This document shows, piece after piece, positions 7,967-15,877 of a DNA stretch of 52,951 bases. The DNA comes from Candidatus Omnitrophota bacterium (lineage in GTDB: Bacteria > Omnitrophota > Omnitrophia > Omnitrophales > Omnitrophaceae). The stretch covers positions 1 through 52,951 of the forward strand of contig JAKQXH010000026.1 of the NCBI GenBank assembly GCA_029561555.1, read 5' to 3'. Under the pieces are notes generated by a model that saw nothing but the letters and a program-made list of their open reading frames with translations, made no database searches and was not told the origin of the DNA. Numbering within the stretch: the stretch's first letter is position 1; the number at the start of each line of letters is the position of its first letter. The translations under genes were made by a program, and so were the position numbers.

Positions 7967-8272
7967 ATGAGATTCCGTTTTTGGCGGGTTATGGCGGTTC
8001 AGATTGCGGTATGGTCGGTCGTGTTTTGGACGGGATTCGCGCAGGCGGCAACGGTGAAAAACGTTTCAAACCAGCCGGTCCAGGCCAATTTGGGAGGACG
8101 GACTCTGCGGCTATTGCCTCAGAATCCCGTGCAGGTTTCCCAGCAGGAGCTGGCTTCTCCCGGATTGAGCGCGTTGATTCGCGGGGGGAAGGTTGTGGTG
8201 CTGCCCGAGCAGGCACAGGGTAAAAAGTCGGCATCGAAGCCCGTGAAATCGTCCGGTGCGAAACGCATTTAA
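7967..8272 (+). CDS. Small secreted protein of unknown function
   Basis: The protein has 101 residues and was not recognised. It has a signal peptide (hydrophobic residues about 8-27, ending FAQAA), then a compact region (about residues 28-80) of alternating hydrophobic and polar residues, and a basic tail (KKSASKPVKSSGAKR). The ribosome binding site is CCGGAGGTGGGAA. Two 13-bp direct repeats (CGGTCCCGGCGGG) lie upstream at 7906 and 7929. It is divergent from the ECF-controlled operon, so shared regulation is possible but not shown. Confidence 0.65.
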   Translation: MRFRFWRVMAVQIAVWSVVFWTGFAQAATVKNVSNQPVQANLGGRTLRLLPQNPVQVSQQELASPGLSALIRGGKVVVLPEQAQGKKSASKPVKSSGAKRI

Positions 8273-8300
8273 CCGGTACCGGCGGGGAGACGGGCGCGTG

Positions 8301-8357
8301 TCATTCTGAGGAGGCCCTTCGCTTCGTTCAGGACAAGCTTCGCCGACGAAGAATCTC
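8301..8357 (-). repeat. Dispersed GAGATTCTTCG...CTCAGAATGA repeat, copy 2
   Basis: On the minus strand this begins GAGATTCTTCGTC and ends CTCAGAATGA, the same ends as 2077-2118, around a different palindromic interior. Elements of this kind are common in bacterial intergenic regions. Confidence 0.6.
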
Positions 8358-8392
8358 TGCGCCGGGATAAGCAATGCCGGCAAGGAAAAAAT

Positions 8393-10153
8393 ATGCTGAT
8401 AAATTACAATAAGGCAAAGAAAACGGCGGGACGGCGCGCGGCTGCGGTGGGCGCGATTTTGTTTTTTCTGACGCTCGGTTTCCCGCCGGCGCTTTCGGCT
8501 TTTCGGATTTCTCCGGAAGACGAGAAGACGGTTGCGGATTACGCGTTTGCCCTTCTGCGGGGAGAGAACGCTTCGCTCGGGGAATTGAAAGGGACGGAAG
8601 GTCCCTACCGGAAACTTTTTATTTCGGTCTATAAGGACGGGAAGACCAAGTTCTGCCAGAGCGGGTCGGCGAAGGATGAGGATCTCCCTAAGCGCCTTCA
8701 AAACGATATTGCCATGGCCGTGCAGAGAGGATTTCAGGATAAACGCTTCGGCCCTCCGTTGAGTTCCGATGACGTTCGCGGGGGGGTGGACGTCGTATTT
8801 GATTTTCTTTATAACCGGAAGCCGCTCGGGAATTCTCCCGAAGCGATCCGGAAAAAAATTGTTCCGGGGATTCACGCGCTTCAGGTCGTTTGCGACGGGA
8901 AAGGGGCTTTCTTTAAGAGCTCGGTCCCCGTGACGCACCGCTACGGTATCAAACGGATGCTGGGGCGATTGTGCCGGAAGGCGGGGATGGAAGATCAGTG
9001 TTACGAAAGCAATGCCTGCTCGGTGATCCGGTACGATTCCAAGACTTTTAAATCGGACGCGCGGGGGAATGTCGTCGATCTTTGCCGTTACAACGTGCTT
9101 TTGCGCGAAGGGGAGATCACGCCCGAGAAAATAAAGGCGTCGCTTTGGCTGGCCGCGGATTGGTACAAAAAAAGCGTCAATCCCGGGACGGGGCTCCTTC
9201 ATTACGAGTATTATCCCGCGCGGGACGTTTATTCGGATTCGAACAATTACACGAGGCAGGTCGCGGTGATCTGGGCCATCGCGAAGCTTGAGGAATTTTT
9301 CGGAAACGGTTCGCTTTCGCCCTTGATCCGGAAGTCGCTGGATCATTATCTGGGGTTCGCGAAAGAGGCGAAAGAGGGAATTTATATCGACGTCGGGCCC
9401 CGGCCGAATATCGCGTTTAACGCGTTCATGATCCTCGCCCTGCTGGATTCGCCGGATTATCCGGAGGCGGACGCCTGGATCCGCCGGCTCGCGGGCGGGA
9501 TTTTGGGCGAGCAGCGGGAGGACGGCTCGTTTATCCTGGATTTTCAATCGGACGATAAGGGGGGAATCGATTATTATCCCGGCGAGACGCTGCTCGCGCT
9601 GATGAAACTGTACGAAAAAACGCGGGAGAAGCGTTACCTGCATGCGGTTGAGAAAGCGTTCCCGTATTATCGCGATTACTGGAGGGGAAATAAAAATACG
9701 GCGTTTGTGCCGTGGCATTCGCAGGCCGATTATCTCCTCTACCGGGAGACGGGCCGGGAGGATGTGGCGCGGTTTGTTTTCGAAATGACGGATTGGATAC
9801 TGGGCGAACAGAATCTCAGCCCGTGGCCGGACGAGCGGGGAGGGTTCAGGCGTTCTCCCGGCAATTCGACGGCCAGTTATCTCGAAGGGCTCAACGACGC
9901 GTACGAGACGGCAAGACTGGCGGGGGATGAGGCCCGGCGGCAGCGGTACGGGACCGCGATCCGCCAGGGTATCCGTTATGTGATGCAGACGCAATGCACG
10001 TGGGCGCAGGCTTTTTTTCTCCCGAATGCCGACCGGGCCGTCGGGGGGTTCCGTCAGTCCGTCATCAATAACGCGCAGAGGATCGATTACACCCAGCACG
10101 CCGCGTTTGCCCTGATGAAATCTCTCGGAACGGTTTTCAAGACCAAAGACTGA
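8393..10153 (+). CDS. Secreted AMMECR1-like / six-hairpin glycosidase-like fusion
   Basis: The protein has 586 residues with a signal peptide (about residues 1-36, ending PALSA). Residues about 45-205 resemble the AMMECR1 domain: LFISVYKDGKTKFCQSGS, QDKRFGPPLSSDD and IVPGIHALQV fall in the family order. Residues about 235-580 are all-helical with spaced aromatic/acidic motifs (NYTRQVAVIWAIAKLEEFFG, YYPGETLLALMKLYEKT, WHSQADYLLY), like an alpha/alpha six-hairpin barrel of glycosidases or epimerases. Catalytic residues cannot be named confidently. The last codons and stop lie inside a heptamer repeat (10139-10236). Carbohydrate processing outside the cytoplasm is an inference. Confidence 0.65.
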   Translation: MLINYNKAKKTAGRRAAAVGAILFFLTLGFPPALSAFRISPEDEKTVADYAFALLRGENASLGELKGTEGPYRKLFISVYKDGKTKFCQSGSAKDEDLPKRLQNDIAMAVQRGFQDKRFGPPLSSDDVRGGVDVVFDFLYNRKPLGNSPEAIRKKIVPGIHALQVVCDGKGAFFKSSVPVTHRYGIKRMLGRLCRKAGMEDQCYESNACSVIRYDSKTFKSDARGNVVDLCRYNVLLREGEITPEKIKASLWLAADWYKKSVNPGTGLLHYEYYPARDVYSDSNNYTRQVAVIWAIAKLEEFFGNGSLSPLIRKSLDHYLGFAKEAKEGIYIDVGPRPNIAFNAFMILALLDSPDYPEADAWIRRLAGGILGEQREDGSFILDFQSDDKGGIDYYPGETLLALMKLYEKTREKRYLHAVEKAFPYYRDYWRGNKNTAFVPWHSQADYLLYRETGREDVARFVFEMTDWILGEQNLSPWPDERGGFRRSPGNSTASYLEGLNDAYETARLAGDEARRQRYGTAIRQGIRYVMQTQCTWAQAFFLPNADRAVGGFRQSVINNAQRIDYTQHAAFALMKSLGTVFKTKD

Positions 10154-10236
10154 AGACCACAGACTACAGACCGAAGACCAAAGACAACAGACTAAAGACT
10201 AAAAACAGAAGATTAAAAACAAAAGACTAAAAGAAC
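10139..10236 (+). repeat. Heptamer tandem repeat, 14 degenerate units
   Basis: Fourteen consecutive 7-base units follow the pattern (A/C)AGAC(T/C)(A/G), decaying to AAAACAG and AAAGAAC near the end. The first two units form the last codons and stop of the preceding gene, so the array has grown into a coding 3' end. Nothing else is visible in this short intergenic stretch. Confidence 0.85.
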
Positions 10237-10263
10237 TTAAGAAGGAAAAAGGGAAATCGGGCG

Positions 10264-10809
10264 ATGTCGTTAATGAGATTGATTACCGGGAGAAAAAGTG
10301 TCCGGAAGTATTCGGGGCAGGCGATTCCGAGGGAAGATGTTCTCAAATGCCTTGAAGCCGCGCGGCTCGCGCCGTCGGCGTGCAACAGCCAGCCGTGGAA
10401 ATTTATCGTGATCGACAAGCCGGAGCTCAAAGCCCGGATCTGCGACCGGATTTTTTCCGGGATTTATTCCATCAATCGATTTGCCGCGGAAGCGCCGGTA
10501 CTGATCGCGGTGGTGTCGGAGAAAGGCTCTTTCCTGAGCGCGGTCGGAGGACAGGTCCGGGACACGCGCTATTATCTTATCGATATCGGGATTGCCTGCG
10601 AGCATTTGATCCTTCAGGCCGAGGAACTCGGGATCGGGAGCTGCTGGATCGGCTGGTTCGACGAGAAACCCCTGAAGGAAATCCTGAAAATTCCGAAAGA
10701 CAAAAAAATCGATATCGTGATTTCCCTGGGGTATTCGCTCGATCCCCGGTCCGCCGCCAAAATCCGGAAGCCGATGAATGAGGTCAGCGCTTTCAACGGT
10801 TACGCCTGA
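10264..10809 (+). CDS. Nitroreductase family protein
   Basis: The protein has 181 residues. The N-terminus has RKSVRKYSGQAIPREDVLKC and APSACNSQPWKFIVI, the FMN-binding signature of the nitroreductase superfamily. GIACEHLILQAEELGIGSCW in the second half is also typical. These flavoenzymes use NAD(P)H to reduce nitro groups, quinones or flavins. The C-terminus (MNEVSAFNGYA) resembles small anaerobe-type members. Its last ten bases overlap the convergent DUF4340 gene. The substrate is unknown. Confidence 0.88.
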   Translation: MSLMRLITGRKSVRKYSGQAIPREDVLKCLEAARLAPSACNSQPWKFIVIDKPELKARICDRIFSGIYSINRFAAEAPVLIAVVSEKGSFLSAVGGQVRDTRYYLIDIGIACEHLILQAEELGIGSCWIGWFDEKPLKEILKIPKDKKIDIVISLGYSLDPRSAAKIRKPMNEVSAFNGYA

Positions 10810-12119
10810 GTTTTTTCGGGGGCCTTGTCCGCGGGGGGCTTTAGACTTTCGAGTTTCTCGAACAGGGATTGAAAGACCGGCTTCGCGACGAAAAAGCCCT
10901 GCTTGCTTTCTTCATTGACGCAAAAGGCCTCTTCCTTTTCCCCTTCGAGACTGCTGCAGGATATTTGCGCGCGGGGTAATCCGTCCTGTTCGACTTCGAT
11001 CCGGTATTCCCGCTTTTTCTGCTTGTCGCGTTCGGAGGATTCAAGACGCGAGACGCCGAATAATCTCAGCGCGGCGACGTAATTTTCAAGCTCGGGCCAG
11101 CTTTTTTCTTTCGGCGCGAGGGACAATTTCTCCTGAGGCGTTTTGACCGAAAGCCTGAGAATACCGGAGGTCTCCCCGATCCCGAGCGGATTGGAGCGGA
11201 TCAGACGGGGCTCGTCGGGCCGGATTTGCTTGAGCGCGCGCCCGGACATTTTGAAAACCGTATTCAGTCCGGAGACCCGGACATATCGGCCGCCGTTTTT
11301 CTCATCCGCCGGATTTCCGACGGAAAGGGTTTTTTGCGAGCCGTCCGAGAGCGTCAGTCGCAGTTCCCACGCGGGCGTCTCGAAACCGTATCCCGAGCCG
11401 TTGGGGTCGGCGATCGAAGCGGCTTTGACGGCAAGAAGGCTTTCGTAATACTTCGTCAGGGCTTTGGGGTCTTTCTCGAACGGGAGGCCGGACCCCGCTT
11501 CCCGCCATTCGGCGCTGCCTTCACGGATTTCCGCTTTGACGACGTCGCCGGGTTTGAACGAAAAAAGGCTAAGATCGGCCCAGAAATTCGGATCGATTTT
11601 AGAAGCCCGCGGGTCCTGATAAATCCCGAGATTGAGCGCAAGATCGCTTGAGGAGACGAAGATTCTTTCGTCGCCTTCCCGCCTCAGGAAAATTTCGTGC
11701 AACCGGTTGGCTTTGGTGCCGAGGATAAGATGAAGAGGCGTCTCCGGGCCCGCTTTCAGGATGAGATGCAGGCCTTCGGCGTCGCCTAATCCGAAATCAG
11801 AGAAAAGAGCTGTGCCGCTCGCGCGTTCCTCGCCCTCGAGTTTTTCGACGGAATCCAGGAGGTCCGCGATTTTCTTTTGATCGGCTCCGGCGTTCCAGAG
11901 CGAGGCGACCTGCCAGAGCGTTTCGCCCCGGACGAGACGGATTTCATCCGAAGATTCCCGGATCAGGATTTCCCGGACGTCCGCCGGCGCGAAACCCGGG
12001 GCGATCGAAGCGGTTTCTTCGGACACGAGCTCGGGCGGATGACGTTTCGAGCGGAAAACGATTCCGGCCAAAATGGCCAGCAAGATGAAGACGAGCAGGA
12101 AAATCTGCCGGGCGCTCAT
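10800..12119 (-). CDS. DUF4340 protein, third gene of Gld-type ABC operon
   Basis: The protein has 439 residues: one N-terminal membrane segment (about residues 5-22) and a long extracytoplasmic region with the DUF4340 pattern (WQVASLWNAGADQKKIADLL, TPLHLILGTKANRLHEIFLR, WELRLTLSDGSQKTLSVG). DUF4340 proteins accompany GldG-type auxiliary proteins of ABC-2 transporters; function unknown. Its ATG overlaps the stop of the permease-GldG gene. The C-terminus (PPADKAPEKTQA) overlaps the convergent nitroreductase gene by ten bases. Confidence 0.8.
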   Translation of the reverse strand: MSARQIFLLVFILLAILAGIVFRSKRHPPELVSEETASIAPGFAPADVREILIRESSDEIRLVRGETLWQVASLWNAGADQKKIADLLDSVEKLEGEERASGTALFSDFGLGDAEGLHLILKAGPETPLHLILGTKANRLHEIFLRREGDERIFVSSSDLALNLGIYQDPRASKIDPNFWADLSLFSFKPGDVVKAEIREGSAEWREAGSGLPFEKDPKALTKYYESLLAVKAASIADPNGSGYGFETPAWELRLTLSDGSQKTLSVGNPADEKNGGRYVRVSGLNTVFKMSGRALKQIRPDEPRLIRSNPLGIGETSGILRLSVKTPQEKLSLAPKEKSWPELENYVAALRLFGVSRLESSERDKQKKREYRIEVEQDGLPRAQISCSSLEGEKEEAFCVNEESKQGFFVAKPVFQSLFEKLESLKPPADKAPEKTQA

Positions 12120-14566
12120 GACGCGGACCGCAGCCGTTCGAGGTAAATCTTTTTAGTCCGTGCGCGCGAGAGGATTCTGAATGCGCCGCCCAGCGCCGTG
12201 AGAATGGGAATCAGGAGGACGGTGAAAAAGCGCCAGGCGAGTTTTTCCGGCGTCGAGACGCTCCGGATGGCGCGGTCGACGGGTTTTTTCGCGCGGATGC
12301 GGATCAAGTCTTCGCCGAGGCTTAACGCGTCGACGGAATTCAGGAAAAAGTTCAGATGCCCGCCTTCCCGGAAAAAGGTTTCCTGAAAGGGGAGTACCCC
12401 TCCGATCAGGATGAGTTTCCCGGGCCGTTGAGGCGGTTCTTCCGTCTGCGGATCGGAAGTGCCCGGCTGACCGGGTTCGCCGGGGAAATTGCCTTCAAGC
12501 AGAACGGCGACCGGGAAAGGCCCTTTTTCTTTCGGGGCCGCGGACGACAGGATGTCGGGAGAAAAGGGTTCGTTTTGCGCGGGGATGGTCCAGGATTTCG
12601 GGCCCGAGAGAAGCAATGTCGTAAGATTCAGACCGAGCGATTCGATCTTTTGCCGGTCGATCGTGAGCGCGGATCCCCAGAGGTATAAGATCGGTTCCAG
12701 CCGGGCCGTGATCGACACGTCCGGGTTCATTTCTTTCGAATCGATGCGCATGTGAAAGGGGAGCTTGACCGGAACGGAGAACGCAAACGGGCCAATCCTC
12801 ATCCCTCCGGCGATGTTGAGTACTTCCTGACGGCTGTCGAGCAGAAAATCATCGCTGACGCCGATCCCCCACCGGGCGAGCAACGGATTGACGTCCGGGT
12901 TTTTGGGGACCGGTACGATGCTGAGCCCTTCCTGCCGGGACGGATTGTATTCGAACAGGCGCGTCTGAACCGCCATGAAAACGCTTCCGCCTCGGGAAAG
13001 GAAACGCGCGATTTCCCCGCGCTGTTCTTCGCCGAGATTCTCGGGTTCGAGAATCACGAGGGTGTCCGTCCCCGGAGGAATCGGATCTTCTTGGGTCAGC
13101 CGAATTCTTTTCGTCTTGTATCCTTCGTGCTTGAGGATGAGCGGGATCAGGCGGTAATCGTCGTTGACCCGGTTTTCCGGCATGGACTGGCCGAGCTGCG
13201 CGAGCAGGGCGGCCATGGCCGGATCCGTCTGGGCCTGCTGGTACGGGGCGAAGACCGCGACTTCCGGGTTTTTCGGGAGCGTCATGCGGTAAATCTTGGA
13301 CATCAGGAGATATTCGAGTTCGTCCAGATTGGCCGGGATGATTCTCGGGAGGATTTCTTCCGCTTTCTCCAGATATGCGACGGCGGCGGCCGAGTAAACC
13401 AACCGGACGCCCAGTTCGTCGGCCTCGATGGACTGGACCTGAAAAGGCTGAATCCCCTTGCGCTCCAGGGAGACTTCGAGGGACTCTTCCTTTCCGGGCT
13501 TGTCGGCCCGGACGATATTGGCGGCCTCCATATGGAATACCTTATATTGTAATTTCCCGCCGGAGGCGATTTTCAGCTCGTCGAGCTTGTCGATGACGTC
13601 CTGCTCCAGGGTCTTGAGGCCGGTCGGCATTTTCTCCTGGGGGGACACGTAGTATTTGACCGTGACGGGCGCTTTCAGGCCGGCGAGGATTTTCTTGGAG
13701 ACCGGCGAGACGGTGTAGAGATGTCCTTCGGTCAGGTCAAAGCGCCCGAGATTGAATCCGGCGAAAAGCCAGTTGGACGAGACGAAAATGGCGATCAGGA
13801 TCGCGGCGGCGGAGGCGAAGATTTTATTCTGATTGGGGCGCATCCGCCCTTCGATCCAGAACCCGTTCAGGACGAGAAAGACCGCCGTGCCGGCCGCGAA
13901 ATATAAAACGTCGCGGACGTCGATGACCCCTTTCTGAAACCCCGCGAAATGAAGCGTGAACCCGAAAAATTTTCTCAGGAAAGAGCCCATCCCCGGGAGC
14001 CATCCGTCGAGGGATGAGGCGATGAATTCTGTGCCCGTGAGGAATAAAAGGAAGCAGCAGAGCAGGGTGACGATGAAAGCGACGATCTGGTCCCGGAAGA
14101 GACCCGAAATAAAAATGCCGAGCGCGAGAAAAAAAGTCCCCGCGAACAGCGTGCCCAGGTATCCGCCGAGGATGGGGCCCGGGTCCGGCCTCCCCAGGAC
14201 GGCGACCATCGCGGGGATCGGCAGCGTGAGCGCGAGAGAAAAAGCGAAGAACAGGACGCTCGCCAGGAACTTCCCGCCGACGAGGGAGCCCGGTTTCATC
14301 GGGAACGTCAGCAAGAGCTCGTAGGTGTTGTCTTTTTTCTCCTCCGCCCAGAGCCGCATCGTGACGGCGGGGAGGAAGACGCAGAGGATGACGGGCATGA
14401 ACTGAAAGAACGCGCGCATGTCGGCCACGGACACCAGGAAGAACTGGCTCATGAAAAGACTTCCCGTGAGCAGGGTGAAGACGATGGCGAAAAGATAGGC
14501 GATCGGGGAATTGAAGTAGCCCGAAAGTTCCCGCTTCAGGATGGTCAGGCTGCCGGCCTTAGCCAT
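12116..14566 (-). CDS. ABC-2 permease fused to GldG-like auxiliary domain
   Basis: Started at MAKAGSLTILKREL (14566), the protein has 816 residues. Residues about 1-255 form an ABC-2 permease of the GldF type: six membrane segments, with MRLWAEEKKDNTYELLLTFP after the second. From about residue 270 a new membrane anchor begins a GldG/ABC_transp_aux domain (FDLTEGHLYTVSPVSKKIL, VTVKYYVSP, DTLVILEPENLGEE), ending in a C-terminal membrane helix and basic tail. GldF and GldG are usually separate genes. The start overlaps the ATPase stop by eight bases. The exported substrate is unknown; gliding need not follow. Confidence 0.85.
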   Translation of the reverse strand: MAKAGSLTILKRELSGYFNSPIAYLFAIVFTLLTGSLFMSQFFLVSVADMRAFFQFMPVILCVFLPAVTMRLWAEEKKDNTYELLLTFPMKPGSLVGGKFLASVLFFAFSLALTLPIPAMVAVLGRPDPGPILGGYLGTLFAGTFFLALGIFISGLFRDQIVAFIVTLLCCFLLFLTGTEFIASSLDGWLPGMGSFLRKFFGFTLHFAGFQKGVIDVRDVLYFAAGTAVFLVLNGFWIEGRMRPNQNKIFASAAAILIAIFVSSNWLFAGFNLGRFDLTEGHLYTVSPVSKKILAGLKAPVTVKYYVSPQEKMPTGLKTLEQDVIDKLDELKIASGGKLQYKVFHMEAANIVRADKPGKEESLEVSLERKGIQPFQVQSIEADELGVRLVYSAAAVAYLEKAEEILPRIIPANLDELEYLLMSKIYRMTLPKNPEVAVFAPYQQAQTDPAMAALLAQLGQSMPENRVNDDYRLIPLILKHEGYKTKRIRLTQEDPIPPGTDTLVILEPENLGEEQRGEIARFLSRGGSVFMAVQTRLFEYNPSRQEGLSIVPVPKNPDVNPLLARWGIGVSDDFLLDSRQEVLNIAGGMRIGPFAFSVPVKLPFHMRIDSKEMNPDVSITARLEPILYLWGSALTIDRQKIESLGLNLTTLLLSGPKSWTIPAQNEPFSPDILSSAAPKEKGPFPVAVLLEGNFPGEPGQPGTSDPQTEEPPQRPGKLILIGGVLPFQETFFREGGHLNFFLNSVDALSLGEDLIRIRAKKPVDRAIRSVSTPEKLAWRFFTVLLIPILTALGGAFRILSRARTKKIYLERLRSAS

Positions 14567-15515
14567 GCGCGGCCTCCTGTTTCCCGGAAGCGAGGAGGCG
14601 GATAAAAACTTCCTCGAGGCCCGTGTCGTCTTCCGCGAGCTCGCCCAGCGCCCAGTTTTTCGCTTTGACCAGCGCATCGATTTCGGGAAGAAGGGATTTT
14701 CCCGGCCTGCCGCGGATCCGGAAACGCCGGTAACCCGCTTCCGAAATTCCGAGCGGTTGAATCTCCTCGCAGAGTTTCAGATCGTCGAGGGCTTTTCTGA
14801 CCGCCGGTTCTTCTTCGCGCACCGCGAGGCGGATTTGCTGAAAGCCGGAGGCCTTTTTTTTGAGTTCCGATTCCGTCCCGTTCGCGACGATTTTTCCGTC
14901 GTTGATAATGACAATGCGGTCCGCGAGTGTTTCGACTTCCTGCAAAATATGCGTGGAAAAAATAATCGTTTTTTTCGCGGCGAGCGTCCGGATCAACTGG
15001 CGAATACCGATGATTTGCAGAGGATCGAGGCCTGACGTGGGTTCGTCTAAAATCAATACTTCGGGATCGTGAATCAGCGCCTGGGCGAGTCCCGTCCTCT
15101 GGCGGTAGCCTTTTGAAAGTTCCGTCAGGCGGTGTTTCCAGACGGGTTTCAGCCCGCATTCGGCCTTGACCCATTCCAGGCGGTCGACGAGGGCCTTCCC
15201 GGAAAGGTTCCGGGCATGCCCCGAAAAAATCAGATATTCCTCGACCTGCATTTCCGGGTAAATCGGGACGTTTTCCGGGAGATAACCGGTTTTCTGGCGC
15301 GCACCGATCGGGTCTTTCAGGATGTCCGAGCCCGAGATTTCGGCCGTCCCGGAGTACGGATAAAGATACGTGGTGAGGATCCGCATCAGGGTCGTCTTGC
15401 CGGCCCCGTTGGGTCCGAGGAGGCCGAGGATTTCTCCCTCCCGGACTTCAAAGGAAACCCGGTCGAGTGCCGTGAAGGAACCGTACCGCATGGTCAGGGA
15501 TTGAATGGAGATCAT
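14559..15515 (-). CDS. ABC transporter ATPase, GldA-like
   Basis: The protein has 318 residues started at MISIQSLTMRYG (15515). It has Walker A GPNGAGKTT, signature LSKGYRQRTGLAQAL, Walker B LILDEPTSGLDP and the switch FSTHIL. The C-terminal 90 residues match the extension of GldA/CcmA-type ATPases. It powers the permease encoded next. A longer upstream reading would cross the -10 element at 15524, so 15515 is preferred. There is no Shine-Dalgarno sequence before it, and the predicted transcript starts almost at the ATG. Confidence 0.92.
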   Translation of the reverse strand: MISIQSLTMRYGSFTALDRVSFEVREGEILGLLGPNGAGKTTLMRILTTYLYPYSGTAEISGSDILKDPIGARQKTGYLPENVPIYPEMQVEEYLIFSGHARNLSGKALVDRLEWVKAECGLKPVWKHRLTELSKGYRQRTGLAQALIHDPEVLILDEPTSGLDPLQIIGIRQLIRTLAAKKTIIFSTHILQEVETLADRIVIINDGKIVANGTESELKKKASGFQQIRLAVREEEPAVRKALDDLKLCEEIQPLGISEAGYRRFRIRGRPGKSLLPEIDALVKAKNWALGELAEDDTGLEEVFIRLLASGKQEAAHG

Positions 15516-15523
15516 ATCGCGAA

Positions 15524-15551
15524 ATTGTAGCGCACCGGTCTTCTTTGTCAA
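15524..15551 (-). promoter_or_regulatory. Sigma-70-type promoter of the Gld-type operon
   Basis: On the minus strand TTGACA is followed by 16 bases and TACAAT. The -10 ends nine bases before the ATG, so transcription should begin within a few bases of the start codon, giving a leaderless or near-leaderless mRNA. Confidence 0.7.
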
Positions 15552-15603
15552 GCCGACCTTAAGTAAACGCACAAAAAGTCTTCAATGAGTGAGCCGAACG
15601 ATT

Positions 15604-15742
15604 CGGCAAATCTGTTTTCGCGATCGATGGTTCGGTTGCTCCGGCGGCAACCGACCATCTGCGCTCTCGCCGTTTGTCCCGGCGCTTTGCGCCGGACCAA
15701 GCTCCAAACGGCTGCGAGAGCTCGCTCCAATCAGATTTGCCG
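15604..15742 (-). mobile_element. MITE-like structured inverted-repeat element, copy 1
   Basis: The element is bounded by 11-bp perfect inverted repeats (CGGCAAATCTG / CAGATTTGCCG) and contains two internal hairpins (about 15629-15656 and 15662-15719). An 83-base block (15659-15741, minus strand) matches 22872-22954 with about nine differences and no gaps. It encodes nothing plausible. It occupies most of the 362-base gap between the Gld-type operon and hldD; the rest holds the two promoters. Confidence 0.65.
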
Positions 15743-15809
15743 TCCTAGGCTCCCCGCCGCTTTAAATGCATAGAGATTCTTTACTACCGTTTAGAATATA
15801 TGAAAATCT

Positions 15810-15836
15810 TTGACAAATCCGGCGATTCTATTTAAT
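15810..15836 (+). promoter_or_regulatory. Possible promoter of hldD
   Basis: TTGACA is followed after 15 bases by TTTAAT, about 40 bases before the hldD start. The -35 is perfect; the short spacer makes the call tentative. Confidence 0.4.
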
Positions 15837-15877
15837 CTTTTGAGGAAATTTGCAATTGAGCAAAGGAGCGGAATACG

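Noticed and set aside
8111-10099. A 662-codon open frame on the minus strand opposite the AMMECR1-like fusion gene
   Set aside because: It is a shadow of a GC-rich gene: no recognisable domain, very Arg/Pro-rich, and the plus-strand protein has clear family motifs and a signal peptide.
10139-10236. Heptamer array considered as a CRISPR or protein-binding iteron array
   Set aside because: Units are contiguous with no unique spacers, no cas genes are near, and no replication initiator is present.
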